The notes beneath the pieces are model-generated. The model saw only the letters and a list, made by a program, of their open reading frames with translations. It did no database searches and was not told the origin of the DNA. Of a stretch of 64,000 nucleotides of DNA, positions 34,701 to 49,700 are shown piece after piece (the first letter of the stretch is position 1; the number at the start of each line of letters is the position of its first letter). Made by a program: the position numbers and the translations under genes. Source of the stretch: Tetranychus cinnabarinus (Eukaryota; Arthropoda; Arachnida; Trombidiformes; Tetranychidae); assembly GCA_022266195.1 (NCBI GenBank), contig WHVY01000001.1, positions 3,286,001 to 3,350,000 on the forward strand, given 5' to 3'.

Positions 34701-37700
34701 ACCAGTCATTGATTATTGACAGTTGGTTGAGTCAGTCAATGAGAAATTAATGATTCTTGCGAATATAAAGACAATCTAATCAAATATACTGTATAATAGT
34801 AAATATAATATATCGAAAAGTGCAATATGGATATTGTTACGTTTCAAGTAAATGCTACAAAAGAAATGCTACTTTTTTACTTGAGACTCTTGTTTTTAGC
34901 ACATAATATCTGATGATATCTGAACAGAATGTTAATGTAAGTGTGTGTGTTCGGTCCAAATAAACAAAAAACTTTTCCATTTCTGATAATAAAATTTATC
35001 CGACAATTTTTTATCCTTCATTATTGCTACTTGTGATTCTGTTTTACTGCGAACTCTTTTTTCTCTCCTTCTTTCCTATTATTACTTGGCTTACCAATTT
35101 GCCGAGTAATAGGTATAAGTAATTGGGTAAAGTTGGCAGAAATAAAGAACAAAAAAATGACAATAAATGAAGAGATAATTGAAACAATTGAGTTGCTACA
35201 ATAACTGTAACAATCAGGCCAAGATAATTGACAATAATAAAACCAAAGCAAGTTATTAGCTTCACTTTTCCACTTTCTGGGATTCCTTTCAATTTCAAAA
35301 TTTTACTCTCGTAACAAACCCAAGTAACAAGCAAAAGCTCAACCTAAAAGGATAAGCACTTAGGACTAAACCAGACACTCCAAGACCAAACTACAGGGAA
35401 AAGGTTTTTTTTCAATTCTTTTGACTTGGAATGGAAAGTTGATGAAAAATATTATAAAATATTGTCTGATGGCTAAATGCCCTTTAAATTATTATAACTC
35501 AGATTCCAACATGCATTGACCTGATTTTACTGAAACAGAAAATAAACTTTTCTGACTTTTTAGCTTCTCGTTTAAGGTACTTTTATTCAATGTTCAGACT
35601 TTAATTACTTCAATATTGTCACTCTGTTATACTTTGGAAGTACCAATGAATTAGACTTCTTGAATATCAATTGAGGGAAAGTTGAGAGACTGTGAGTTTA
35701 CAAAATTGACCTTTCATGTTGATGAAATTGTTTTTAACTTTACTTTTGCAAATCTCACATCTTTTGTTTCTTTACCATGTAAACAACAACAAGACAAAAC
35801 ATCTTATTCTCTGAAAAATTTTCATTGTCAAACAATTTATCTTCAAGTCAAGTAAGATTTATGGGTTTCAACTTTAAATGACTTATTGGTTTTGCTTGTT
35901 CTCTTCGTTACAATTTTCTTCTTCCTTTCTTCTCACATTTTCCAATGGTGAACATTGCTCATGAATATTTTCCTTATCCATTCACACTTCTTTTATGCAT
36001 ACCATCCTCTCTTTACCTATCCAAGTCCAAACACTTTCATCTCTTTTTCATTCAACTAAAAGTGTACATTTTTCCTTCTCATACAACATAAAGCACGTTA
36101 TTCATACATGAACATCATTCAGCGAACTAAAGAAAGATGGTGAAAAGTTCATTAATCATCGAGTTTCCCATCATGATTTGCTTTTGAAAATGATTTAAAG
36201 TTAAATTTTTCATCGGCTCTTCTTGTCTCCTCTTGAATGTCAAATTTAAATTCAACAGCCTCAGACAAAAAACTAGTCAACAAGAGAGTCTCTGTAATAA
36301 ATAAACATTTCATGAGAAAAACAATTTTTGTTGACAACAACAACAATTGAACCAATTTGATTCATCAATTCTCTGTATTTGGTGAAACAAAAGACTCTTC
36401 ATCTTGTCTAACAATAAGTAAAATATCATTATGAGCTTGACCTGAAACCAAAAGTATATCCATCAATGAGCATCAACTTAAAGAAAACGGAAAACTCCAA
36501 AAAATGTAGAGTTTTGCTTTTCTCGCAGCTCGTCCATCTTAATCAATTGAACTTTAATTAGATGAAATTTCAATCATTTAAGTGCTGAGCAAGGATAGAA
36601 ATTTTGAACAATTGAAACTTTTGCTGTATAACCATCAAATGGCACCATAAATAACAAGCTTAGTATTTACAGTGAAAATGAAGGGACAGTAAAAGGAATA
36701 CAAAAGTTGCTAATCCAAACGAATTGTTAATTCTTTTTGTCAGATAATATTTTTTCTCTCTAATAAATTCTCTCTTCTGGTAATGATAACACTTGGTGTA
36801 ACTCTGGTTATGAAAGTGTAAACCATGAGAAAACTCTCGGCCAACGAACAGGAAAAAACAAGTTCATTGATGATAATCGATTTCATTGTTAATACCATTT
36901 GAGTCAACAGAAAAAAAACAAAACTCGAGATGAAATCTCACACTCTTTGTTTAGTTTGGCCTCTTCTCAATGTTTAATTCCCAATCAATCTTAATTAATT
37001 GTTGTATTGGTAATAATGATAAATGATATTATCAATCCATCATTTGGACTATTGATTATCCTAACAAAAAAGAGCAACAATTTTAGCTAATACAAAAGCA
37101 CAAGTGCTTGTGGAAGCGAAAATGAAAAGAATCAATTTGGGTCGTTTTTGATTCGATGTGTAATAATAGCCGAGAAAATGGATTCCAGTTTTAAGCCATA
37201 TTCAACATCAAGTAGCCAATATCTTCATGATATAACTGTTGGAAATTCGTTCGAATCGATAATCAACATTTATTGCCAAAAACGATGCTTGGTTTTCATG
37301 GATGCTCGAGACTAAGTTGGTTGTAACTTTCAATAAAATAGTTGGTCAAAAAAAATATCAGGTAACCAAATAAGTTTTAAACCTTTTCTTGTTCTTTTTC
37401 TATCAAAATTTTGATCTGAATTTGGTTCAAACAGTCATAACAACACGAACAAAACTTATGAGCTTTTAATTCAAAATGAATTGATTCACTTCATTTTATG
37501 TTATTTAACTGAAGAAACTGCGTTTTTTGAAAAATATTTATTTTAACGTTATGATGCATTTGTCGATCCAAGTGTTTGACAAACAGCCAAACTAGACTTA
37601 AGACTCAATATTTTGTACTTAAAATAAAGTTTAATCTCTGAAAATCAGAAAATTGAACAAATTCAGATTCAAACTTTTGTCATTCGTTTGATTCACTATT

Positions 37701-40700
37701 CAAAATTGAATTAACAGTTAAATTTGCAACTTCTACGATGTTCTTGCATATTGCAAAGAAAAGAGTGACTTTGAAAATTCTTGAAGCCTTAATTGTTGTA
37801 AGAATTGAAATGTTAAGGAAAAGGCGACTTACCTGGAGGGATTATGTTGAATGAGCAGGGATCCTTTTGGTGTCCAATTGGATTGGATGAAGTACAATAA
37901 ATTGACCCATAACCATATCTGTTTTTGGGTGAGTAAAGTATGTGACTTGTTGTCTCGTTAACGGTATAATTGTTGATCCCATAATTGGTCGTTGAACTGT
38001 TCAAGAACCATTTGAATGATATTTGCTGTGGATCAGCGTCAACCGAGCAGCTTATCAAAGCTTCTTCACTGGCACCAATAGGATAGACTAATTGTTGATC
38101 AGGCTTACAAATTGGAGCAACTGCAAGTTGATGAATAGCGAAAAAGTCCGTGAAAAAGTAGAGAAAAAACAAATTGACAGAAAAAAAACATTAGAATAAC
38201 ATTTGAAGAGAGAAGGAAAAAGAAGAGGAAAAAAGTTGATTCAATGAAAGTGATTATCATCATTATTAATAATATGACAATGATATTAGAAGGAAATGAA
38301 AGAAGAAGAAAAATGATAATTACAATAATATAAGCATAAGGTTAATGAGTTTATTAAAAAACGTGAATAAGCCAAGTTGACAGTTAACTTGATAATAAAC
38401 TGTTTCGTTAATATGAAAAGAAGAACAAAAATTGGTCTTTCTCAGAGTTTCATGATTGTATTGATAATCGGTGTTAATGATTGTTTATAATGAAAGTCTT
38501 GTTTGTCAGTTTTGTTCTGAAAAAAAAGAAGAAGAGTTGAGAAGATAACAATGATAATGATGAAAATGATGATAATGATGAGGATGGCCATGATGGCGAT
38601 GATGAAAATCTAAAGTTATTAGATTCCTTTACATTGAGCTTGTTGGCAACCAAAGGCATTCTCGCAGGGAGTAAAGATTATCATGCAAGTTAATTTTTTT
38701 TTCTTGTTCGTTCGTAGAGACATTTTCATTCTCATCATTCACTCCAACTCCAATCATCCAGCCCAAGCTGTATAATTATTTGGCTTACGGCTATTGGGCA
38801 CCACAAATGTGACCCAACAGAGTAAAGATAAATGATGGTCATTTTGATTATCATTTTTTCTTTGGCAAAATATTGCAACTCGGAAGAAATGTTGAACCAG
38901 AAAAGTGATCAAACCTTGATTGATGATCGGCTAAATTTTATCCTCTGTAAACTCTGGGAGTGAAAAGAGGGAAAACATTGATAAGTTTGACGTTGCAAGT
39001 TGGTTGAGAGCAGAAATGCTTTTTGTTTCTTTCCAATGTTCATTTTCCTTCTTAAATTGAGTCTTTTTATTGATTAACCTTTTTCATATTCCAATGAATA
39101 TTGATAGTCCATTTTTACTCAATGTTGCCTCATCAAGTTGAATAAATCTCATGATAATCTGAATACCTTTTAGCCTTTTTCTTGTTTACATTTCATGTTT
39201 AACAAGTGACATTTAATCATTTTTTATTTCACTTCAATTTAAGAGGAAAAATGAATCCAACTTGCAATTCATTTAATAAACAATTGATTCATTGGAATCT
39301 CCCGAGTATTGAAAATTTAATCTGTAATCAGTTTTTTTTGCTTCTTGTTTTGGGCAAATGAAGGTGAAATGGAATATTTTTTTCCAATAAACTTCTTTTT
39401 TTGCTAACATTTTCCTCTCTTACTCACTCCATGATGTACATTATTTTAATAACATTCAACTAAAGTAAACTTGTTATTAGTTTTTTTGTTTATTATCATT
39501 CTACTTATGCTTTTCACTTCTATTAATATTCTGTTCCATTTTTCATGATAACATTATCATGATGGAAGAACAAGATGAATCCAAATATTTATAAGCTTTT
39601 AGCTATTTTAGGTTCTACAACTGGAGGGACAAAGTTCAGCAAAAAGGAAAAAATTGATTCTAAAATTTCAATATTTATCGTTTGAAAATGAAAAGTTTCT
39701 GAACAACGACAAGAGATGCACCATTCGTCATCTTAAAATCGAGATTCAAAGTTGATTAGAAGCAGTAAAGAATTGATTAAGTTTTATTTCAAGATCTAGC
39801 CAAACATCTAAATGAACATGAAGCCAGTTTCTTGAGAAATTTTGGTACATGATTAACTGTTCTGTAAATAGACAATCGACAAGTTCATAAAGTCTTGGAT
39901 TCTAAACATCAAAACAGATTCGATGATTGGAGTAAGGAATTGAGTTTACGCTGCAAGTTTACGAAAGTTCTGTGCGAATATGCTCAGTCTGGTTAGAAGA
40001 TTCAAATTTCGTTGAATGAGTTTCCAATTCCAATGAGACTTCCCTTGGATATAACAAGAAATCATCTATTGTTTTATAAAAACGAATCTGTGGGTTTCTG
40101 AAACAAAGTAACTTTGAAACTTTATTCTTATGCTTCCAAAGGTTTGACGAACGAAATCAAACGAAAGCAATTATTTTGACCTTTAATATTGAGGATGAAA
40201 CACAAATTGAAAGCAAACCTCTTCGATTGTCGCTTTTAGGAATTTTAAAGCAATTATTTTTTCTCGTTGAACTTTTTCTTTGCACAGTCAAATTAACATT
40301 CCTTCTCATACTTGTCCAACCCTGGAAACTGTTTATTTTAGGCAAACTTTTAAAAGTGAAAGTTGATCATGAAATAGAGTGAAGAGTATAATAATAATCT
40401 GAATTGTGTTGACTGAATAATGATAAGCTTGGAAGATGTAAACAGATGAATTGTTCAACTGAATAACTGTGGATATAAAAGTAGGTAAAGTTTGCTCCAT
40501 GAAAAAGTGTTGAAAGTAAAATAATGAAAAGAGAGCAAAATTTTGTCCAATCAAATGGTTTGCTCAAATGAATAAAAAAAGTCAATTTTGTCATTTGCAT
40601 GAAACTGAAGACTCTTTTGTAGCTGTGAAAGTGAAGCTGAAAGTGACCTTAGTTTGTTGTTTGTCATGAATGAATAAAAGTGAACCAGAAGATGAAGTAA

Positions 40701-43700
40701 ACGGATAAAAAGTGTATATATATTTAAGAATGAATCATGAAGATGGAATAGAGAAAGATGATGATGAAGAAGATGAACAACAAGAAAAGACTGAGTAAAG
40801 GTCACAATGGGAATAGTTTTTGCTCTTTTTTCTCATCTTCTCTCTTTCCTTTTGAATCAAAGTTAGACAAGCATAAAAGTTATTTCAGCTTTTCCACTGT
40901 TCATTCCCTTCATCAGGTCATTCAAATTCAGGAAGACGATTCCCGAGACAAACATTGTTCACTTTTGTAAAATTGAACTACAAAAGTAAAAATCATTGAG
41001 AGTAAAATGGAAAAAAAGAAGCAAAAAAAAATTTGAGAAAAAACTTTTTCTTTTCTCATCGTTTTTCTCTCTCCATTCTTGTCTTCATATGAAGATGAAC
41101 CCAAATAACAGGGCAAAACAATCTTGAAATCGTTGAAAACTTCTTTTTTTACTTTTTCTCTCCATGTTGATATTCAGTTCAATTGCGAGTTTTTTTTTAT
41201 CTTTTCCTTCCCTGTTGGAGGTTGAGAGGGAAGAAGAAGATGAAGAAAGTTTCTCTGTTTTGCAAACACAAGATTCCAATGAAAATTTACTTTTCACAAT
41301 TGAGGTTAACTCAACCGATTACGAGCTAATATTCAATGTTAAACTCGAGCTCAAGATTAAAGTTTTAATGTAAAAGTAAAGGAAAAACAAGAAATCTGAA
41401 AAATCCAAAGGAAAATGACTTTTCTCTTCTTTTTCTGTGTTACTTCATCAACTTTGCAAATGGAAAAGTTGAACAATTTATTGAGTAAAGACACGATTCT
41501 GGTGAAATGAAAATTCATCTCAATCTTTTTATCCTCAGATTTAACCAAAGTTCTGTAAAAGTTTATTCAAATTCAGTGGTCAAATCAATTTTTAATCATT
41601 TTACAAACTCTGCTAACTTTTTTCTTTATCCAAAGGAAAACAAAATTGACCATTTGAATTGCAATTTGATGAAAAAATGGGCAAAAATAATGAGAAATGA
41701 ATTTTCTTTTCATGATAAAAAACGAAATAAACGAAAAGTTGAACTTAAATATTTATCAATACAGAAATAGAGTCGACTTTACATGAAACTTTTCTCAGTC
41801 AAAATGAGAGAAAAAATTTGTAAATTTTGTTTATTCAAAGAAAGAAATTTTTCGCTTCTTTATAATAATTGTCAAAGTTTGAAATGAAAAATTTGAATTG
41901 AAAAGTGATTAACTGATGAATTGAGTAAACTTGATTTGGAGTAAATTTTTTGCTCTCGAAATTTCTTTTCTTTTCACCAGAACAATCATGACTATTTGAT
42001 GGAAAAGAGATGAATTTCCATGAAATGTTCTTTCCATTTTTTCAGCAAATATTTTTCCTTTTTGAGTTTCACTTCATTCCTCGCGTCAAACTATTATTAT
42101 TATTGTCTTTGTCAACAATATTAGCATGCAACTTGAAATGAGAATTTGAATGAAGATCAAGTTGAATGAAGACTGGAAAGGGTAAAAGATTAGTTTCTGT
42201 TAAGGTATTGCCAATTGAAATGATGAACATGAAAATGTTTCCTTCCATTCGTCTTCTCATGCAACGAAATGAAGAAAAAAATATTTCTATTATTAATATC
42301 ATCAAGTTGACTTCAAGTCTCTTTACCTTCATTTTTCATTCTCACTGAATTTTGTGCATTTTTTGTGCCAATAAAATTAGAATTCAAATTTAGAACCATT
42401 TCACTGAATCAGTCAATTGACTGATTTATTAGGTAAATTACATTTTCTTGCTTCAATCTTTTCCCGTTTCTTCAACTTCACTTGACTACATTAGACTTAT
42501 TCATTTATTTAATTCAACATTTTTCTTTGTTTGTTGTTTTTTCTCACAATTTTTGCCTTTCTTCTCATCTCTTGCAAACTCTTTTCCCTTTTCTCATTCA
42601 GTTATCATGAAATTGATGAGAGGTTCAATTTTCGTCTTCCTCTTGCACTTTCAATCTGATAAAAAGGAGAGTTGAAATAAATCTCATGAAATTGTTTTGT
42701 CACATAAACAATCAACAATTTGCTTATTATCTCATCGCTCTTGTCTGTTTATATTATTTTTCAACTTCAACTAACTCTCTGCTCAGTCTGCATATTAAGC
42801 ACACAAAGTAATGAGAGTTACAAAAATGAAGATGAAATGTTGAACCTGAATAATGTGTGATGAAAAATGCAAAGTAAAATACTTGCAAGATTAAGTCAAA
42901 GCTAGTTGAAGCTTGAAAATTGCAACAACTCAACATTGTATCCAAACTATTGACTGTTTATTCATTTTTGGTTTTCACCCAAACATCTGATATGCAATGC
43001 ATTCCCTTGGATAGTTGATCAATTTGCCAAACTAATGGACCGTCAAATTTATTTAATTTATTATATCATCTTCCTTTAACCTGCATTACTATTCATGGCT
43101 TTCATGCCATCTTTTACAGTCGCTTTCTTTACATTTCTCAGGCTAAATGAGTAAGTTTCTATTCTGCACTATCGAACTTTAAGTTTAACGATCTGTTAAG
43201 TAAGTTGGTTTTCGATCGACTCTGTTTTGACATTCCAAATTTTTCAGGCCATTAAAGGCATAAATTTTGGAGATGATTTTTATTCATTAAGTTGATTAGC
43301 ATCAACGGTTGAATACAAAACATAATATTTAAATTACTGCGATGCTTTTGGCACGGGCTATATCGGGTCAATATGATTGATTTGTTTGTTTTAACGCTTG
43401 TTTTAAGCAAGTTATTAATATCAATTCATCACAATTTTTACCTTCACGCTCATAATATTGTGAATCCATTAACGTTGTATGCGTTAAATGTTAAATCTCT
43501 GTCGATTTCCATTTGTGTCTTTCCATTGATCGGACCATTTATGCAAATGAGGTATATGATGAAAGGTTTGTAAGATTATTCCAAAAAACTTTCGGGAAAA
43601 GTATATCTTGCTTCGCCAAATCAGTATTGTGACTCACAAGCTTGTTAAAAGGTCAGGTGGATTTCTTTATGAGCCAAAATAAACTAGTTTAGCTGATCAG

Positions 43701-46700
43701 CCGAGTTGACGATTAGTTTCTGTTTTTGCTGCTATGACTTTCAATGGTTTATTAGTAAGAATGAATTCAAGACTTGCTCGGTATCTTCCCTTGTTAGTGT
43801 AGTAACAACAGTTGTTTGTTTACATTTCTGTATTTTTTTCAGCCACTCTTTCTGTGTGCCTATTACCTCTCACCACTAGCATGAAACTTTCTTGACAATC
43901 TGTACCGCGCATTTTTCTCATTTTACGCCTTCATGTAGGCATGACCCACGGACGGTTAGTGCTCAAGACCTCAGGCTTGACCGATGAGCATATGCAGAGA
44001 GTAAAACACTAAATTCGAACGCTAGGAAAACGACCTCAAAATTCAGAGATCAAATGCCGGGCGTTTTTTTCATTTTACGCCTTCATGCAGACATACATGT
44101 AACTCACGAACAATTAGTGCTGCATACCTCAGATTTAAAGTTAGAGCTTATGCAGATTGAACCAGCATGAATTTGAACGTTTAAGGTTATTCAAGGTTAA
44201 TCCTTTCTTTGACCTCTAATTGACATTAGGAGGTTATTTTCAGAAACCGCGGAATTTTTTCTCCGAAATTCTATACCTTTATTCACTCTGAATATCATTA
44301 TTAATTAAAACAAGTAGCTTCACTCTTTTTCAATTATTTTAACTAGTCTGGTAAATTATTATAATAATTATATCGGTCTTATTTCATCATTTACGCCTGT
44401 TTTCACAAACGGTTGCTGCTTCAAACCATGAGCTTCCGCAGATTAGAGAAGCATAAGCTAGACCCTCAAGGTTGCCACTGTACAATAATCTTACAATTGT
44501 AACATTTTAATATACTGGGCGTTCGCTTTTCATCCTTGACAGTTGTTTGTGCCAATTTTTTAGAAGTTAGATCTTTATAATATTCAGGCTACAAAATTTG
44601 TGAAGTTGAAGAGCCATAAAGGCTCAAGGAAATTCAAGGTCATTCAGTTATTTGACTGAGTTGCATGTTGAAAACATATACCGTTGTGAAGATAAACGAA
44701 TTTTCACCCGAAGACATGCACTGTCTGAACGGTGCTTAAAGGCTAAATTTTACAAAACACTTAATCAACACAAGACGAGCGTCAGCCGATCTGAATATGT
44801 TTAAAGTTCAAGAAAATTGCCTTCAAGAGTTAATCAAAGGTCACATGACTGAATGACCTTGAATGGATTAATGATTGCTCAATTCCGGAAATTCTGCTGA
44901 CTGAATATCTGACTTCGTGGTCAAAAACTATTAGCAAAAACGACCACTAAGGATAAAATGAACGCCCATTATCATATTTTTATGTAAATAAGTCCTGCTG
45001 TTTTAACCTTTTCTTATTTTCACATGAAGTTTCCTACCAAAAACAACCGTAAAATAATCGATCTGTGTTTGTTCGATGTTCGGCGAGTAACACTCGGGTA
45101 ACTTCCCTTGTAATATAAATAGAATTCATAAATGGAGTCTAATCTATGTTCAAACTTCGAAAATTTTCTTACCAAAAACTTGAAATTCGTCAATTCTATG
45201 TCTCTGGAAGTCAATCGAGTTAAATTTCTCAATGCAAAGTAAATTTTTGCTCTCAACAAATATCCGACAATATCATGTCATCAAACTAAACAAAATTGTC
45301 TTTTTCACAATTCCTCAAAATACGGGTGCTACGCGTCAGCGCACCTCGTCCTAACCCAAATCTTGAGTAAGCTTAGGCTATTTCCAATGCCAACCCATCA
45401 GGTTTCGTAATTTTCGTAGAACCTTTTCAGTTTGTTTACAACTTCGAAGGAAAAATTTGCTGTACTCTCTTGTATAAATTGCATGTATAGATTGGATTCA
45501 TGTTTTAATAATTTTCTCCATTGCTCTGATCACAGATTCAGCTCATTTCAACTCATCTGGTTAATGCTCATTTCAACAACTTACTTTTCGCATTATTCAT
45601 TTTTCAACCAAAATTTCCGACTCAATCATTTCCTGATCATTTTTCATTGATCATTCAATTTAATGTCCAGCAAAGTTAAGAAGAGTCAAGAAAAAACAGA
45701 AACCTCAATTTTTTGGCTTCTTCACAAAACTAATCATTTCAAATTTCCGGTCTCAATTTTGATTCATAGTTGTCATTATGACCACAACTGATCATGACAA
45801 CAATGAATCCATCTGAATTGTTCAGAACAAGAAGAGAATTAAGATAAACCAAGGAAAAAAAAGCTGCAACATAAAAGTAAAAGAAAATAAGTTTCTCTCA
45901 ATGGCAATTGTTGAAAGATGAAAATGAAAATTCATTATCAAATTTCCGTTCCATCATGAGTCAAAAATGTAAAAGGATAAAAAAATCTTGATAAACGTCA
46001 ATTGATTAACAATTAGATCAACAAGAATCAACAGAGTCAAGGCAAACAAGCCAAAGACAGGCAAGTTTTCAAGTGAAAAAAGGAAACAGTTTATCATCAA
46101 GTTTAACAGCGTAAAAGGCAATCCAAATGATTATAAATAATAGCTTATTATTAGATTAAGCTGCAATATATTGTCAGCTAATTGAGCCACATAAATTGTT
46201 AAAAAAAAGATAAAAGTTAATCGTCTTAAATAATCATGTTCAACTGAAAATTGGGAGAAGAAGAAAAAAAAGATTTTGGCATTTCCAACATTTACTTACA
46301 TTGAACTCGAAGGAAAAAATGATTACTTCGACCTTCTCCAACTGAATTGACAGCAATGCACTGATAGTTACCACGATGTGACCTCTTAACCTTTTGCAGG
46401 ACAAGAAAGTTGCCCGACACGATGAGACCATCAGAAAGATTACTAATGACGGACTTATCATTAAAAGTCCAGGTTATCTCAAAAACTGGCGGACTAGCAG
46501 TTACATTACATTCCAGGATTACATCGATTCCTTCCCTGATATTTTGCGCATTCAAATTGGCACCAAGGTTTACTGAAACTTTAGGTTTATCTGCATCAGT
46601 AAAACAATCAAATGTTTAGAAACAGAATCATTAACAAATTCAATTATCGCAAAAATGAAACAGTTGAGTAAAGAGTGGATAAAATGCGTAAAAAACAATC

Positions 46701-49700
46701 AATAATGTATTCCCATTTGAACAATCAAAGTTCGATTAACACCATCATTAATCAAATGACAATTAATAAGATATCTAATGAGCCATGTTTCAATCGCTCT
46801 TCAAGACTCTTTTACGAAAAAGATTCAGGATTGGATTTGAATTTTGAAAGTTTCTTGAAAAGTTACATTTTACTTGTTCATTGAATGATGAAAAATTGAA
46901 AAAAGTTGCGATTAAATGAGTTGAATATTTGTAATCAGAAAATGAAATTTTATACACTTTTTTGTTCTTATATTTCGCTTGTTTCATTACGACTTGAATT
47001 GTTTGCTTTTAATATTAATTAAAAATAAGTTTTCTCTATTAATTATATTTCAACAATTGAATTCATTAAAAGTTGAATCGAAACAAGGCAGACTGGGAGT
47101 AAATTTGATTCCATAAGACTTTAAACATGGATTGAGCATCTGCTCATCTTTCACTTGGAGAACTGAATTTCTCATTTTAGTCTGCTTCCAGACAGGTTTC
47201 CTTTGAAAGGGTTGATTAGTTTTAATTGACATTTACCATGAAAATGTGTAACCTTTAATTATCGATAAATATTTACTATTCATTGTGTAATAACAAGTTA
47301 CAACACTTTGGATAGACAATGGAAATGGTGAAAAGAAGAAAAAATATCATCGGTTGTTGCCTCAACAATCAAGTCTGGCTCAAGGAGATTATTGGAGTTA
47401 CCATCAAGACAGTTTCACATTTTAATCAATTTTTTGTCTTCAACAAAATTCTGATATGAATATCTAGTGAGATTTAATTTTCAACCGCAACTTTTCAAGT
47501 AACCCTGATCCACTAGACGCTCAGCAGTCAACATTGCCTTAAACAGGATTAAACAAGCCTAACATGTAGCCTTGTCAGGGATTGAGTTGCACCTTTGCTT
47601 TTAACTTACAGTTTTCAAAGTCTAATCCAATCATCATCTTTTCCTTTCTTTAACAAAAGTTGATTCCAATGCCATTCAAGTCTCATGTTCAAAAACCTTT
47701 TTGATTGGAAAATAAGGAAATTTCGAGCCTCGAGATTATTCAGATTATTTGTCTTATAATCTCAGATCGATGCTTCAGACTTCAAGAAAGTAACAAGTTC
47801 AAAAAAGATTAAGATCAAATGCTGACAACTTTAGTTGGAAAAGCAATCATCATTTAATCGTAATTGCCAGCAAAAAGTCCATACTCAGCAAAGTCTAATT
47901 CAAAAACGATAGATTTTATGAGTTATTCATGCAAAGCAGCGATTCTCAATCTGTCTAAAAACTCAACAATGAAAATTCTTAACGAAAATTCTTCAGAATT
48001 CAAGGAAAAACTTGTAAATAATAGTTTTTAACTGTTTCTTAAACATTGCAGTTCAATGATAATCTTCAAGTCACTTGTTTTGGTCGCTTTGATGAAACAT
48101 CCAAGCATGTTGTGATGCTTTGATCAGACCTCAAGCTCTTGCAAGTCAACTTTATGCTGTTCACTCGACTACAATGGAGTTAAATCTTTAATTTAATTTA
48201 ATCGTTTATACTTTCGATGTTCAAAGTGACCAAATATCTTTACTGTTTGTTTATTTTGTAACAACAAGCTTGATCAACTTTATACTTCTTTGTTGCCTGG
48301 GAAGGTAAACTGTTGGAGGTAAAGTGTCAAGGATACAACTTGAATTGTGTTTGGTTCAATTTCAATTTTATTTTAAATTTTTGTTTTCTCTTCTCATCTG
48401 TTCAAGAATTGAATTTTCTGCTTTTATATTTAACTCTAGCATTCGAGCTTATTTTTAAACTGTACTGATATTTACATTGACTATTTGACTGTGTCAACAA
48501 TAAATAAACTTTTACTTGAATCAATTTCGGTTTTTTCTCATCATTCCAATATCAATATTAACATTGTATTCTGAAATGTATACAGTTGAAGTGGTGAAAA
48601 GTTTAAATTTTACTCGAGAAAACCATTAATATCAATTTGGTCTTTACTTACATTGATCGTAGCAAATGCATGAACCAGTAGGACAAACGATCAGCTTTTT
48701 TACTGAATTCACTTAAACATGCAAGGTTAAACTGTTGAACTACAATTTCATTTCAAGTGAAAAGTTCAACTTTTATTCGACTTTGTTAACTGGTCCAACA
48801 TTTAAATGTTTGATTATTGATTGTTTAGGTGTGAAAAGAGGAGAAGAGAAAAATGTTTAATGTACTTACGAACAACTTTAAGTGAAAATAGCGAATTTCG
48901 AGTTTTATCATCTCTAAAATCAACTCTGCACCGATATTCGCCTTCATCTTCCATCTTTACAGATTCAATGATAAGGGAAGGCGGTGAGGTTGTCTCATTG
49001 AGGTACATCCGGGTATCATTACCGAACCTTTTGGCTTGTAGAAAGGGCACTTCACGAGCATCAAGACTGTAAAAAGGCACTTTAAGTCCATCCTTGTAAA
49101 ATAACATTAAGCTAACAGTATCGTCACCCCAACCGGAGACGTTACATGAGAAGGCAACGATTCCACCTAAAGTGGCAACATATTGAGATAAAACTAAACC
49201 CAGAAACATTCACATAACAGGATGAATAAAGTCCAGTAAAGCAGTCACAGGAATTGGCAAGATGACAGTAAAAGGGAAAAATGAACATTTAATTAGTTTA
49301 ACTAAATAATATTTGCAACTGTAATCAGTGTCCCTTGATCATTCTTCCCTCTGACAACATCGAGCTTCTAAGGTACTTTTGAGAAAACTCAAGAGTTGAA
49401 GATACAAGCACTCAGCACCCATTTAAGGGCATTAGTTTTGATAACAAAACAATCAATTTCGTTTAATGTGAATGGATGGACTATCGGCGTTTTTTTGTAT
49501 TATGTTTTGAGTTCAAATCATCAAAAAGCAATCGAGTGAACTTGAGTCAGTTTGGTAAATGATCTTAACATGAATAATTTAAAAAAGTTCTGATTGAAAA
49601 AAAGTGAATGTCAAAGTGTCTAAATTGTAAATTGAAAAAGAATCTGGAAAAAATAGAATTTGCAGTTTCTTGTGTCTTCACAACTCAACCTGATAAGTTG

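Noticed and set aside
27900..38610. GAT-rich simple repeats (27.93, 32.13 and 38.55 kb)
   Set aside because: Ordinary microsatellites in AT-rich DNA with no sign of function.
47050..47232. 60-codon minus-strand frame as a missing Ig exon
   Set aside because: It lacks the Ig Cys-Trp-DxGxYxC pattern and has no phase-1 splice flanks.
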